Source: JAWKWH01 sp040830725
Lineage (GTDB): Bacteria; Pseudomonadota; Alphaproteobacteria; Rhizobiales; Rhizobiaceae
Length of the DNA: 64,000 nt
Direction of reading: 5' to 3'
Assembly (NCBI GenBank): GCA_040830725.1
Contig: JBFOMG010000038.1
Location: 62,001-126,000 of the forward strand
Shown here piece by piece: positions 17,587 to 25,372 of this stretch. Numbering within the stretch: the stretch's first letter is position 1; each line of letters begins with the position of its first letter. The notes beneath the pieces were generated by a model that was not told where the DNA came from, searched no databases, and saw only the letters and a program-made list of their open reading frames with translations. Made by a program: the position numbers and the translations under genes.

Positions 17587-18357
17587 TTACCGGTTTTCGA
17601 GTTTCGACCGCAGCAGATCGAGCGCATCGCTCCAGACGGAAATGGCTCCTGCGCTGCGAAGATGCTCCAGGCCCAGTTTGGTGAATGTGCCTTCCGTCGC
17701 GATACCGGCAGAAATGTCGGCAAGCGATGACGAGGGATTGGCGAGCGCATAGGTGGTCGCGCCACGAATGTGGCGGAGCGCCATGTCTCGCGCCAAATCG
17801 GCAGGCCAACCCGCGGATGTAAACCACTCGGTGAGCTCATCGGCAATGTCATAGACCCATGCATAGGCACAGGAAGCGATCATCGCCAACTCGAATTGTG
17901 CCTCAGTATCAAAGGTTACGACGGACCCCAAAGCGCCAAGCAGTTCTTCGAGCACCTCGTTTTTTGGGAACAACGGAAATATGGCGTCACCGGCTTCGAT
18001 GAAGCTTGAAGGCATGAACCGCACGATCGTTTGCGGAAGATTGGAATACGCCTTCAAATCATCGAGACGGGTCGCCGCAACTGCCGAGAGCACAATCTGG
18101 TCATCAGGGAATCTCAGGCCTTCAACCAGTGCAGCCAATTGCTGCGGGCGGACTGACAAGACAACAATACCGGCTCTGTCCACCACGTCCTGGTTTGAGT
18201 TCATGACCTCACAGACATGATCCCGCGAAAGCCGTTCAGCGACCGCCGCATTTCTTGGCGACAGAATAATATCCCCGGCATGGCCACCATTGCGCAATGC
18301 CGCAATTGTGTAGGACGCCAGGTGGCCGGTCCCCAGAAATCCGATCGTCTTGGTCAC
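17587..18357 (-). CDS. Pyrroline-5-carboxylate reductase-like protein
   Basis: A 256-residue protein of the ProC family: the N-terminal Rossmann motif GFLGTGHLA for NAD(P), and the C-terminal dimerisation domain with IRGATTYAL and AGIATEGTFTKLGLEHL. ProC reduces pyrroline-5-carboxylate to proline, but many genomes carry additional ProC-like copies of other function. The start is GTG, with AGGGA about 11 bases upstream. It is on the same strand as the SDR gene, 109 bp upstream of it. Not certain to be the main proline enzyme. Confidence 0.82.
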   Translation of the reverse strand: MTKTIGFLGTGHLASYTIAALRNGGHAGDIILSPRNAAVAERLSRDHVCEVMNSNQDVVDRAGIVVLSVRPQQLAALVEGLRFPDDQIVLSAVAATRLDDLKAYSNLPQTIVRFMPSSFIEAGDAIFPLFPKNEVLEELLGALGSVVTFDTEAQFELAMIASCAYAWVYDIADELTEWFTSAGWPADLARDMALRHIRGATTYALANPSSSLADISAGIATEGTFTKLGLEHLRSAGAISVWSDALDLLRSKLENR

Positions 18358-18652
18358 CGCGCAGTTTTCCCTTTTCTGGACAAGACAAAGTGCCGTCCGG
18401 AAATCCTATCACGCAACCGCTGGCAGCGGCGGAGAAATTGTCAGATCGCATTCACGCCGTTTTATTTGAAGATGAAGATCAAATCTTGGTCAAATCGTCG
18501 GTTGCTGAGCGCGTTCCAGGCAATTGTTCCGAGTATTACGCTGTTTTTTAAAGATGAATTGTTAGACCGGAACAATAATGGTAATATCGATTGGGCGCGA
18601 CACTACTTCACGCGTAAAGTAGTACCACAGAATTATCCATGGGAGTTGCGTC
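18358..18652. other. Divergent intergenic region with an inverted repeat
   Basis: Almost 300 bases between the ProC-like gene (leftward) and an unknown exported protein (rightward). ACTACTT at 18602-18608 and AAGTAGT at 18617-18623 form a 7-bp inverted repeat ending 30 bases before the ATG at 18653, a possible operator or 5'-UTR hairpin. Nothing else stands out. Confidence 0.4.
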
Positions 18653-19837
18653 ATGAACTGGTCGACAATTATTGCTTCCGTCGTCGGTTTGCTTAGCGGC
18701 CTGCTATCCGGCGGATTGACGGCCTATACCCAGCTCAACGAAGCCCAGGAAAAATACCTCATCGCCAAGGTCGATAAGTTTGAGAAACTTTTCAAATCGC
18801 TTGGAAAGCCCGAGGAGGCGCGTTTTGCACTTCTCAATCTGTGGCAGTTATATCCGGACAAGGAAGACGAGAAGATCATCGTCACGGTCGCGATTGAGAC
18901 AGACCAGTCCGATTTGATTGAAATGATCGTGGAATCCGATCAGGACCTTGCCCAGTACAAGGACATTCTGAAGGCCAAGGTCAACAAGGATACCAAGGAA
19001 AACATCAGCGAACTGACCGCAAATCCCGCCATGCAGGTGCTTGTCCGGGTTGCGCCGGAAAGTGCCGTCAAACTGATGTTCGAAACGCTGGACAAGGCAG
19101 ACAGCGATTTCTGGAACAGCTTTGCCGACAATGAAAATGTCGATGTCATGACGGATTTGATCCGCAACAGCGATGCGGCGGCGGAGATCATCCGCAAGGA
19201 ATTCGTTTTGCGCGACGAAATCCCGCTTCTCATCGATTACATGTTCTACCGGGCTGGCAAAAGCTCCAACTTTATCGAGCGCATTGCCAAAGCATACCAG
19301 GAAAACAAGGATATACCTTCAGCGAAGCCATTTCTTACGCTGGGGCGGTTTCACGAAGAAGACACAGAAGGCATTGTCCGGCATGTTCAGACCTTCATCA
19401 CTGACGGACTGACCGGACGTACGGTGGATATGTATGATATCGCCGACGCATTCTCCGCGCTTAGAAATGGCGCGTTCAGCAGCGCCATACAACGAATATC
19501 TGATGACAGTTTCGAGCAGGCATTAAAAGCGGCAATTCTCGACAACAGCCAACCGGATTTGATCCGGCAGTTGTCGATGGAGTTTTCCTCACAATATTTT
19601 CCGCACTCCGCTTTGATCGCCATGGCACAGGTGCTGCAGGCACCAAACGGTGTCAACAACGCCAACCAGCTTGGCAAGGAGTTTGAAGAGCAACTGAACA
19701 ATCTGATTAACCAGGCAGGCAGCGGTTCGCTCAATTTGCCTCCGCTAACCCACTGCATGAACATCCCAGCCACCCAATGCCTGAGTGATCGGGCAGCCTG
19801 GAAAGATTGGCTGATCGAGCAGGAGGCAGGAGGATGA
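18653..19837 (+). CDS. Membrane-anchored helical protein of unknown function
   Basis: A 394-residue protein. A hydrophobic segment (ASVVGLLSGLLSGGLTAYTQ, about residues 8-27) begins it, giving a signal anchor. The rest is helical, rich in acidic and hydrophobic heptads, with runs resembling HEAT or TPR-like repeats but no clear consensus. Two cysteines near the C-terminus (THCMNIPATQCLSD) could pair in the periplasm. The GGGAG at the start site fits. The stop overlaps the next gene by ATGA, so the two are translationally coupled. I do not recognise the family. Confidence 0.7.
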   Translation: MNWSTIIASVVGLLSGLLSGGLTAYTQLNEAQEKYLIAKVDKFEKLFKSLGKPEEARFALLNLWQLYPDKEDEKIIVTVAIETDQSDLIEMIVESDQDLAQYKDILKAKVNKDTKENISELTANPAMQVLVRVAPESAVKLMFETLDKADSDFWNSFADNENVDVMTDLIRNSDAAAEIIRKEFVLRDEIPLLIDYMFYRAGKSSNFIERIAKAYQENKDIPSAKPFLTLGRFHEEDTEGIVRHVQTFITDGLTGRTVDMYDIADAFSALRNGAFSSAIQRISDDSFEQALKAAILDNSQPDLIRQLSMEFSSQYFPHSALIAMAQVLQAPNGVNNANQLGKEFEEQLNNLINQAGSGSLNLPPLTHCMNIPATQCLSDRAAWKDWLIEQEAGG

Positions 19838-20391
19838 ACGGCATTGGCACAAGACTGCGCAGGTTCATGTTGGTTGCTGTCGGTGTGGCGATCAGCGCGG
19901 CAACACTGTCGTTCGTGCAACAGCCGGCGAACGCCGGGAGCGCGGTGGATGAGTTGCAATTCCGCTATCGTTGCTCCGTCGACAAGCGCTGGATGGAAAT
20001 GGATACTGGAATATCGCGGTATCGCGTGACCGTTGAGCTTGCCTCCGGGCCCAAAAGATCAATGCGGCTAATCGCCGATGAATCCATTATCCGTGAACAT
20101 GCTTTTGAAGTCGTCGCTTTTGAGTATTTTTCTGCTTGCGAGTTGGCCACATTGGTCAGCCATTCCGGCTCATGGCGGGCTTTGGCAAATGGCGGGCCGC
20201 TGCGAGCCGAGCTCGTTGAGGCAGCCGACTGCCTTTCGATCAGGCGCATGGCCAAGGAAGGCCTGCTGCGCGGTTACCGGGAATTCGACTCCATATTGAA
20301 GGTTTTCGAGTTTCAGCGCGCGAAGCGGGAATATTATGGCGTAAGCTTCGAAAGACGGGCAAGCCATTTGCGTCGCAACTGTCCGCCATAA
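19834..20391 (+). CDS. Small exported protein of unknown function, coupled to the preceding gene
   Basis: A 185-residue protein with a signal peptide (RRFMLVAVGVAISAATLSFVQQPANAG, residues about 10-36) and then four cysteines that could form disulfides in the periplasm (YRCSVDK, FSACELAT, AADCLSI, RRNCPP). The ATG at 19834 has the perfect AGGAGG ribosome site and overlaps the upstream stop. The frame start at 19807 lies inside the upstream gene and is rejected. Family unknown; the coupling suggests it works with the 394-residue protein. Confidence 0.72.
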   Translation: MNGIGTRLRRFMLVAVGVAISAATLSFVQQPANAGSAVDELQFRYRCSVDKRWMEMDTGISRYRVTVELASGPKRSMRLIADESIIREHAFEVVAFEYFSACELATLVSHSGSWRALANGGPLRAELVEAADCLSIRRMAKEGLLRGYREFDSILKVFEFQRAKREYYGVSFERRASHLRRNCPP

Positions 20392-20399
20392 ATAACGAT

Positions 20400-20445
20400 G
20401 GCCTGCCAAGTGGATCCTTGCTGAAACCCCTGGCAGGCCACTATC
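20400..20445. terminator. Possible hairpin between convergent genes
   Basis: GGCCTGCCA at 20400-20408 pairs perfectly with TGGCAGGCC at 20431-20439 across a 22-base loop, followed by a pyrimidine-rich stretch. It sits just after the stop at 20391 and before the convergent EipA-like gene's end. The long loop and lack of a U run make termination uncertain. Confidence 0.4.
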
Positions 20446-20460
20446 TCTCCAAACGGAATT

Positions 20461-21045
20461 CTAGAAGGGATTCCAGGTCGGTTTGGGCGTAACTTTCAGA
20501 TATCCGATGTTCACACCAAGCCGCGCTCCGACGCCGGTTCTGACCGGCACCAGCAGCACATTGCGGTTTTTCAAAACATTGAAACCGAGACCGGCAACGA
20601 CATAAGCCGATCCGGCAACACCGCCAAAGCGTTTGTAAAGCGAATTAACCTGATCGAGATTGTAGACCAGGATCATCAGGCGAGAACCGTTTGCCCCGAA
20701 ATCCCAGCCGACCGACGGACCTTGCCAGAAGACTTTGTGATCACCGGCATTCTTGGTGTAGAGGGTGCCTTCGCCATAGGTCAGGCCGCCAACAATGGCG
20801 CCCGCACCTTCCTCACCAAGCACATAGCCGTTCGGAAGACCATATTTCGAGAAAATCGTTTCGATAACCGAGGCAAGCCCCCCGGATGTCGCGCCAAAGA
20901 ACTGATGACCGGAATCGACGATTTCCTGGGCGGTGTACCCCTGGGAGGCACGGCTGTCCGACACACCGCCTAATATCAGGCCGGCGGACAGTACCGCAGC
21001 AGCCAGAACAACCGGAATGCGGCGAAGCAAAAATTTAATAGACAT
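20461..21045 (-). CDS. eipA: DUF1134 periplasmic protein, EipA-like
   Basis: A 194-residue protein with a signal peptide (RIPVVLAAAVLSAGLILGG up to DSRAS) and then the DUF1134 fold, including EIVDSGHQFFGATSGGLA and a glycine-rich VGWDFGANGSR segment. Family knowledge: Brucella EipA is a DUF1134 periplasmic beta-sheet protein needed for envelope-stress resistance and virulence, and is conserved in Rhizobiales. The ATG at 21045 has TTGGAG upstream; the frame start at 21060 is rejected. It is divergent from chpT, a pairing common in the order. Confidence 0.88.
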   Translation of the reverse strand: MSIKFLLRRIPVVLAAAVLSAGLILGGVSDSRASQGYTAQEIVDSGHQFFGATSGGLASVIETIFSKYGLPNGYVLGEEGAGAIVGGLTYGEGTLYTKNAGDHKVFWQGPSVGWDFGANGSRLMILVYNLDQVNSLYKRFGGVAGSAYVVAGLGFNVLKNRNVLLVPVRTGVGARLGVNIGYLKVTPKPTWNPF

Positions 21046-21349
21046 GAGGATGTTCTCCAAGCCTGAACAAGCACCACAAACCCGCCTTTTAACGTCTTTG
21101 AGGCGATCGGCGGGTCTGTCAACAATATGATAACGCTACCGCGTAATCCTTTTTCAACCATTAATGTTCGTATTTACGCAGGCCAAAATAGTGGCGTCAT
21201 GGTGGTAATTTGACGGCAATCTTGGGATTGGGGCGCAAAACGGCCATGATCCTTGCTGTTCAAGTAGCATCTATGTATCGCTGTGGACCAGTTTGGGTGC
21301 GTGATTCGGCTGTGTATCAACGACAGAAAACAATATGTAGGAGCCATTG

Positions 21350-21979
21350 ATGGGCGAGATATTGACACTTGGTGCACCTGAACTGGCGGCGCTCCTGTGC
21401 AGCCGTGTATGCCATGACATCATTTCCCCGGTGGGTGCCATCAACAATGGTCTGGAATTGCTGGACGAAGGTGGTGCGGATGACGACGCGATGGCCCTGA
21501 TACGCGCCAGCGCTCGCAACGCTTCGGCCAGGTTGCAGTATGCGAGAATTGCATTTGGCGCTGCCGGATCAGCGGGAATGCAAATCGATACCGGCGATGC
21601 CGAAGCAGTAGCAAGTGCTTATATGGCCAACGAAAAACCGGATTTCACCTGGTCCGGCACCAGGGCTTTGCTGCCGAAAAATCAGGTTAAATTGTTGCTC
21701 AATCTGCTGCTCGTCGCCAATGCTGCCATCCCCCGCGGAGGTGAGATCAGCGTTTCGCTTGAAACCGGCAGCGACAAGCCCGAATTTACCTTGCGCGCAA
21801 CGGGTCCGATGATGCGTGTACCGCCAAAATTCCTTGAACTGCATTCCGGGCAACCGCCCGAAGAGGCGATCGATGCGCATGCGGTACAGCCATATTACAC
21901 GTTGCTGCTTGCCCGCGAGGCGGAAATGACAATCGATATTCGGGTAAATCCCGACGAAATCGTATTGAAAGCGTCCTGA
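21350..21979 (+). CDS. chpT: Histidine phosphotransferase ChpT
   Basis: A 209-residue phosphotransferase of the CckA-ChpT-CtrA/CpdR cell-cycle relay. The N-terminal helix carries the phospho-accepting His22 in CSRVCHDIISPVGAINNGLEL; the rest is a degenerate HATPase-like domain (NLLLVANAAIPRGGEISV). Start at the ATG 21350 with GTAGGAG upstream; the TTG three bases earlier is rejected. It lies divergent from the EipA-like gene. Its presence makes CtrA regulation likely in this organism. Confidence 0.92.
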   Translation: MGEILTLGAPELAALLCSRVCHDIISPVGAINNGLELLDEGGADDDAMALIRASARNASARLQYARIAFGAAGSAGMQIDTGDAEAVASAYMANEKPDFTWSGTRALLPKNQVKLLLNLLLVANAAIPRGGEISVSLETGSDKPEFTLRATGPMMRVPPKFLELHSGQPPEEAIDAHAVQPYYTLLLAREAEMTIDIRVNPDEIVLKAS

Positions 21980-22240
21980 CCACCGCACTCTGTTAAGCGA
22001 TCCGCGAGGGTACTGTCTCCTCGGCGAGGCCTTTCCGCTGCCGTTAAGATTCAGGCTGCCCTGCGGCGCGCTGTGATTAAAATTGTGCAAATTGTCTGTA
22101 AACCGCTCCTTAAGCCTGTTTACCAGCGAATACTTTACCGTGTCTCTTTTCCCTGTGTTTACCCGCATGCCCTAACATCCAGCCTATAACAGGGGCGCAA
22201 CCGGAAGAGCGGAAGCGCTGGCGTACAAAGGAAAAGAGCC

Positions 22241-22612
22241 ATGAAACGCTGCATGATCGTTGATGATTCGAGTGTCATCCGCAAAGTCGCAAAGCGAATT
22301 CTGGCCGGCCCGCAAATGCTGGTGGTCGAAGCTTCGAGCGGCGAGGAAGCCATTGGGATGTGCTCGGCAGAAATGCCGGATGTGATTATTGTTGACGGGG
22401 TCCTTCCCGACATGGAGGTCACCGACTTTATCGAACAGGTGAAACAAATCGGTGGGGCCACCAAATCGCCCAACATTGCCATTTGCATTCCGGAAATGGA
22501 TATCGGTGCGATCATGCGTTCCAAACGTGCTGGAGCGGCAGGGTATATCATGAAGCCGTTTGACCGGCCCCTGTTGATGGACCGCTTCCGCCATTTGCAG
22601 GCCGCCGCCTAG
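22241..22612 (+). CDS. CheY-like single-domain response regulator
   Basis: A 123-residue receiver domain without output. The acidic pocket D8/D9, the phospho-acceptor D52 (VIIVDG) and the switch Lys105 (IMKPF) are present. The usual Thr/Ser before strand 4 (the position near ICIPEMD) is not obvious, so phospho-signalling may be altered. Next to chpT, it may be a substrate of the CckA-ChpT relay, or a stand-alone chemotaxis-type regulator. It is 261 bp downstream of chpT, with an unannotated gap in between. A terminator follows. Confidence 0.88.
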   Translation: MKRCMIVDDSSVIRKVAKRILAGPQMLVVEASSGEEAIGMCSAEMPDVIIVDGVLPDMEVTDFIEQVKQIGGATKSPNIAICIPEMDIGAIMRSKRAGAAGYIMKPFDRPLLMDRFRHLQAAA

Positions 22613-22635
22613 TCAAGTTCATCGAGAAAACACGA

Positions 22636-22661
22636 AAAACCCGGCCAAAAGCCGGGTTTTT
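22636..22661. terminator. Bidirectional rho-independent terminator
   Basis: A perfect 10-bp stem AAAACCCGGC / GCCGGGTTTT around the loop CAAAA, with T or A runs on both sides, between the convergent CheY-like and BA14K-like genes. It can end transcripts from both strands. Confidence 0.9.
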
Positions 22662-22678
22662 GCATGCGGGATTTGACC

Positions 22679-23032
22679 TTAGTGGAGATAGTGCGAGTAG
22701 CAGTATTTCGGGCCGGTCGTCGACATGTACATGTTGGTGGCAGGATTGTAGGTTTGCCACTTTCCTGAACAGTAAGCGATGTGCAGCTTCAAGGCATTAT
22801 TCTTCTTTTTCTTGTTGATGGCGCCCGAAAGCAGCAAGCCGCCAACGACACCAGCAGCAGCGCCCCAACCGGCAGCCTGCTTTTGCTTGGTCGTCCAGCC
22901 AACCGTCTGGACTTGGGACGAGTTCGCGGATTTCAAAGTGTCAACGTCCAGCGGCAAGGCAGCTGAAGTCTGTACGGAAGCACCGAGAACTGCGGAAGCG
23001 GCAACGGCGGCAATCAAAGTGTTCTTAAACAT
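22679..23032 (-). CDS. BA14K-like small exported protein
   Basis: A 117-residue protein with a signal peptide (TLIAAVAASAVLGASVQTSAA), then a glycine-rich transmembrane-like segment (GWGAAAGVVGGLLLSGAI) and a C-terminal motif HIAYCSGKWQTYNPATNMYM-GPKYCYSHY, which resembles the BA14K family of Brucella and rhizobia. The family has been called a lectin-like immunoreactive protein; its molecular role is unclear. AGGAGAGAG precedes the ATG. Its upstream side carries the CRP-like site at 23109-23124 (77 bases before the ATG). Confidence 0.75.
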   Translation of the reverse strand: MFKNTLIAAVAASAVLGASVQTSAALPLDVDTLKSANSSQVQTVGWTTKQKQAAGWGAAAGVVGGLLLSGAINKKKKNNALKLHIAYCSGKWQTYNPATNMYMSTTGPKYCYSHYLH

Positions 23033-23095
23033 GGTTCTCTCTCCTGTTCATGGCTGCCGCCCGATTGCGGCGCTCGAGAAAACCCTACTGCCGAT

Positions 23096-23126
23096 GGTGT
23101 GACGCAGCTGTGTCCAACGTCACACC
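23096..23126. promoter_or_regulatory. Candidate CRP/cAMP site within an inverted repeat
   Basis: TGTGT-CCAACG-TCACA at 23109-23124 matches the CRP consensus TGTGA-N6-TCACA at 9 of 10 positions. It lies in a larger inverted repeat GGTGTGAC (23096-23103) / GTCACACC (23119-23126). It is between the BA14K-like gene and the barrel-FecR-cyclase operon and could control either direction. The Crp-type regulator at 27258 has the matching recognition residues (see that gene). Confidence 0.5.
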
Positions 23127-23307
23127 GCCGAAAAGGCTGTTCGTGCATGATTGATGCATGAATAATGTAAGCCCTCTATTTTTGCCTACTGTCACCGCCG
23201 TGCAACGATCACAGTCGCAACCGGTCTTGACCGCTCATGCTGCTTTGCTGCAAGAAACTGGTACTTATGGGCGGTTTTGTTCCGGGGCAAGCGAGGAAGT
23301 AGTGCAA

Positions 23308-24582
23308 ATGCGCAAGTCGGTCTTCGCTTTGACGATGGTTTTACTGGCAGGTGGCGTCATCGCTCCTGCCAGCGCCCAATCGTTCGAGTCAAAATACCAG
23401 GAAGCATTTGCCAGGCGCGTCGGCAATCCCGGTAACACTTCTGCACTGTCCGATTTTGTTCGGGTTGCAGTCGAGGCCGGGCAATACGATCAGGCCTTGT
23501 CGACCATCGAAGAACATTTGATCAACTTTCCGCTGGATGCGAAGGCTCATTTGATTGCAGCCAGGCTGTATCACAATGTCGGTTCGCGCGAGCTCGCAGC
23601 GCGCCATGTGGAGATTGCGCTCGATGTCGGTACGCTTGATGCCGGCGACGAAAGATCTGCCCTCCGGCTTCAGGCGAGTATAGAGCGGTCGCTGGCCGGC
23701 ATTTCCGGTTTCCTCGACCTCACAACGGGTGTTCGCAGTGAATCAATAGATTTTCAGCCAACCGCTCCCTGGACGGACCGGACCGACATCAACCCGTTCT
23801 TTGTTGCAACAGCGCAAGTCCGGTTTGATCTTGAAACATCGACGAATAATGCGATTCTGGCATTTGGCCAGTTTACTGCGCAGCGCAGGTTCGGCGATTT
23901 CAGTTTCTCTGGCATAGGTGGTGTTTATTATGCACCCCAAGGCCGGGCGGGGGTGACGCTTGATGTTGGACTGCCCACGGAGCTGATCCCGACACTCAGG
24001 GCCCAACTTACCGGCTATGCAGACTACGAAACCTTTGACTTTGGGCTCTATCGCAGTGCCTACGGAGGAACAGCCAGGCTTACCGCTGCGCCGACGGCGA
24101 ATACATTCGTCTACGCGGAAGGCGGCTACGCATGGCTCGGTGCCTCAGATGCACTACTGTTCGAAGATGAGCGCTACACCTTTGAAGCGGGTCTCACATG
24201 GCGGGTATTCAACAGCCACACATTCGGTTTTGCAGGCCGCGGATATATCGATCGCGTCCAGGGATTTGGCGAGGTTGCACATCTTTACGAAGCGGAACTG
24301 AGCTATGCAGGCCAGGTGAAAGCATTTGAAAACGGCGCTGTATGGACCCAAAGCGCAGGCATTGCGGTCGCCGACATTCAAGTCACCAACTTCTTTCTTG
24401 GACCGGCATTTCCATATTTCGGCGGCTACTGGCGGACCTATTGGGCCCACAGCCTGCAGATTGACGACATCAGCCGGATCGATCTCGACCTAAGCTACCG
24501 GGAGACCGACTACACCAATTTACCTTCGCGCGATCAGTCGAAATTCGACGTGTCGCTGAGCTACACGATTTCACTGTTTTGA
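23308..24582 (+). CDS. Outer-membrane beta-barrel protein with N-terminal TPR-like region
   Basis: A 424-residue exported protein. The signal peptide is MRKSVFALTMVLLAGGVIAPASA. Residues about 25-140 are helical TPR-like repeats (ALSTIEEHLINFPLDAKAHLIAARLY). The rest is alternating beta-strands ending in YTISLF with terminal Phe, the mark of an outer-membrane barrel. The frame extends to 23158, but its first 50 residues are not signal-like, and the ATG at 23308 gives a clean signal peptide. It starts an operon with a FecR protein (12 bp) and a CHASE2 cyclase. This type of barrel next to FecR/CHASE2 cyclases recurs in alphaproteobacteria; its cargo is unknown. Confidence 0.82.
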   Translation: MRKSVFALTMVLLAGGVIAPASAQSFESKYQEAFARRVGNPGNTSALSDFVRVAVEAGQYDQALSTIEEHLINFPLDAKAHLIAARLYHNVGSRELAARHVEIALDVGTLDAGDERSALRLQASIERSLAGISGFLDLTTGVRSESIDFQPTAPWTDRTDINPFFVATAQVRFDLETSTNNAILAFGQFTAQRRFGDFSFSGIGGVYYAPQGRAGVTLDVGLPTELIPTLRAQLTGYADYETFDFGLYRSAYGGTARLTAAPTANTFVYAEGGYAWLGASDALLFEDERYTFEAGLTWRVFNSHTFGFAGRGYIDRVQGFGEVAHLYEAELSYAGQVKAFENGAVWTQSAGIAVADIQVTNFFLGPAFPYFGGYWRTYWAHSLQIDDISRIDLDLSYRETDYTNLPSRDQSKFDVSLSYTISLF

Positions 24583-24593
24583 GGAGACCGGAG

Positions 24594-25361
24594 ATGAAAC
24601 GCATTTTGATCGCTTCACTGCTGGTTGCTTCGGCAACGATGGTCTCCGGTCAGCAAGCGCTGGCGCAGCAGGTTGGCAAAATGACCGCTTTTCAGACCGT
24701 CGTCTCCCGGACAAACGGGCCAAAACTCGGCGTTGGAGCCGACATCTTCCTGAACGACCGGTTGAAGAGCAACGCAACCGGGCTTGGCATGATCGTGTTC
24801 GACGATGAATCCAGCGCAAAGATCGGGCCAAACGCCAGTCTGGTGATCGATGAATTTGTCTATAATCCCTCGACCAAACGCGGGCGCTCCACCCTTCGCG
24901 CAAATAGCGGTTTGATCAGGCTCTATGGCGGTCAGATATCCAAACGCGGCCGCATGAATGTGCGCACACCGCACATGGTGCTCGGTGTTCGTGGTGGGAT
25001 CGTTGAGGTTTCGGTTCGCAAAGAACTGTCGGAAGGAATTTTGCGCGCCGGACAACTGACCTGCATTATGGGCGGGCGCAAGAGGATTATTACGAAACCC
25101 GGATTCTCGTGCATTTCCAACGGCAGTGAGCTCCAGGTTGGACCGGGCGGACGCAACAAGTTCGCAGTCCTCGACAGCACCGATCGCATTGCCGGAACCG
25201 GAGTTCCGGGGCGACAGGGAAGTGGAATCGATGCCGACATTGCCTGCGCCTCCAAGGCAGCGCGACGATTGAAACGCTGTGGATCGCGGGACGGATCATT
25301 GCCGAGAGGTGATCCCTACCGTCAGCCGAATTTCCACAACGATCCGCTCGGCCGGCAGTAG
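24594..25361 (+). CDS. Exported FecR-domain protein
   Basis: A 255-residue periplasmic protein with a signal peptide (MKRILIASLLVASATMVSGQQALA) and a FecR domain (about residues 30-150: GADIFLNDRLKSNATGLGMIVFDDESSAKIGPNASLVIDEF and TPHMVLGVRGGIVEV). The C-terminal third is basic and low in recognisable structure, with four cysteines. FecR domains bind surface or signal proteins in the periplasm. The ATG at 24594 has GGAGACCGGAG upstream. It is cotranscribed with a barrel and a cyclase, which suggests a trans-envelope signalling unit. Confidence 0.85.
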   Translation: MKRILIASLLVASATMVSGQQALAQQVGKMTAFQTVVSRTNGPKLGVGADIFLNDRLKSNATGLGMIVFDDESSAKIGPNASLVIDEFVYNPSTKRGRSTLRANSGLIRLYGGQISKRGRMNVRTPHMVLGVRGGIVEVSVRKELSEGILRAGQLTCIMGGRKRIITKPGFSCISNGSELQVGPGGRNKFAVLDSTDRIAGTGVPGRQGSGIDADIACASKAARRLKRCGSRDGSLPRGDPYRQPNFHNDPLGRQ

Positions 25362-25372
25362 GGACCTGTAAC

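Noticed and set aside
23158..23307. Upstream start of the beta-barrel gene
   Set aside because: The first 50 residues do not form a signal peptide, while MRKSVFALTM at 23308 does, and regulatory sequence lies just before.
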